Assembly (NCBI GenBank): GCA_016927685.1
Contig: JAFGMD010000018.1
Span: forward strand, 1-34,808
Reading direction: 5' to 3'
From: Candidatus Falkowiibacteriota bacterium
GTDB taxonomy: Bacteria; Patescibacteriota; Patescibacteriia; CAIXNZ01
Length of the DNA: 34,808 nucleotides
The notes below the pieces were generated by a model. It was not told the DNA's origin and ran no database searches. It saw nothing but the letters and a program-made list of their open reading frames with translations. The translations under genes and the position numbers were made by a program. Shown here in pieces: positions 34,802-34,808 of this stretch. Position 1 is the stretch's first letter. Each line of letters begins with the position of its first letter.

Positions 34802-34808
34802 ACTCTTG

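Overview
AT-rich bacterial window, most consistent with a Candidate Phyla Radiation / Patescibacteria-type genome (judged from gene content; taxonomy not tested). It carries a dispersed nucleotide-excision-repair set (uvrC, uvrA, uvrB), an SMC-like ATPase, a membrane pyrophosphatase, a LysM/M23 peptidase, YifB/ComM, lspA, a DksA/TraR zinc finger protein, a TrmB-like regulator, a pnp/NYN/rpsO block, a XerC/D recombinase, tRNA-Arg(TCT), a four-helix-bundle protein, and a second set of small proteins of unknown function. The unknown-function set nearly always has a strong AGGAGG Shine-Dalgarno and TTGACA-(16-17)-TAnnnT promoters, whereas most housekeeping genes lack an SD and some look leaderless. 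The most interesting region is 26.4-28.5 kb: two promoter-to-terminator structured RNAs, a standalone GC-rich Csx3/Crn3-like gene (ring-nuclease family) with no CRISPR locus in the window, and an unknown 252-aa protein. Other notable items: a PilB/GspE-family protein that has lost its Walker A and His-box residues; a third orphan structured RNA at 23.6-23.9 kb; a degenerate tRNA; palindromic elements inserted in-frame in uvrC and linked to a duplicated uvrB 3' end; a hinge-less SMC; a possible AUC start codon; a 78-bp in-frame tandem duplication; and families of low-complexity inverted 'word' repeats in intergenic spacers. No CRISPR array, transposase or rRNA was found.
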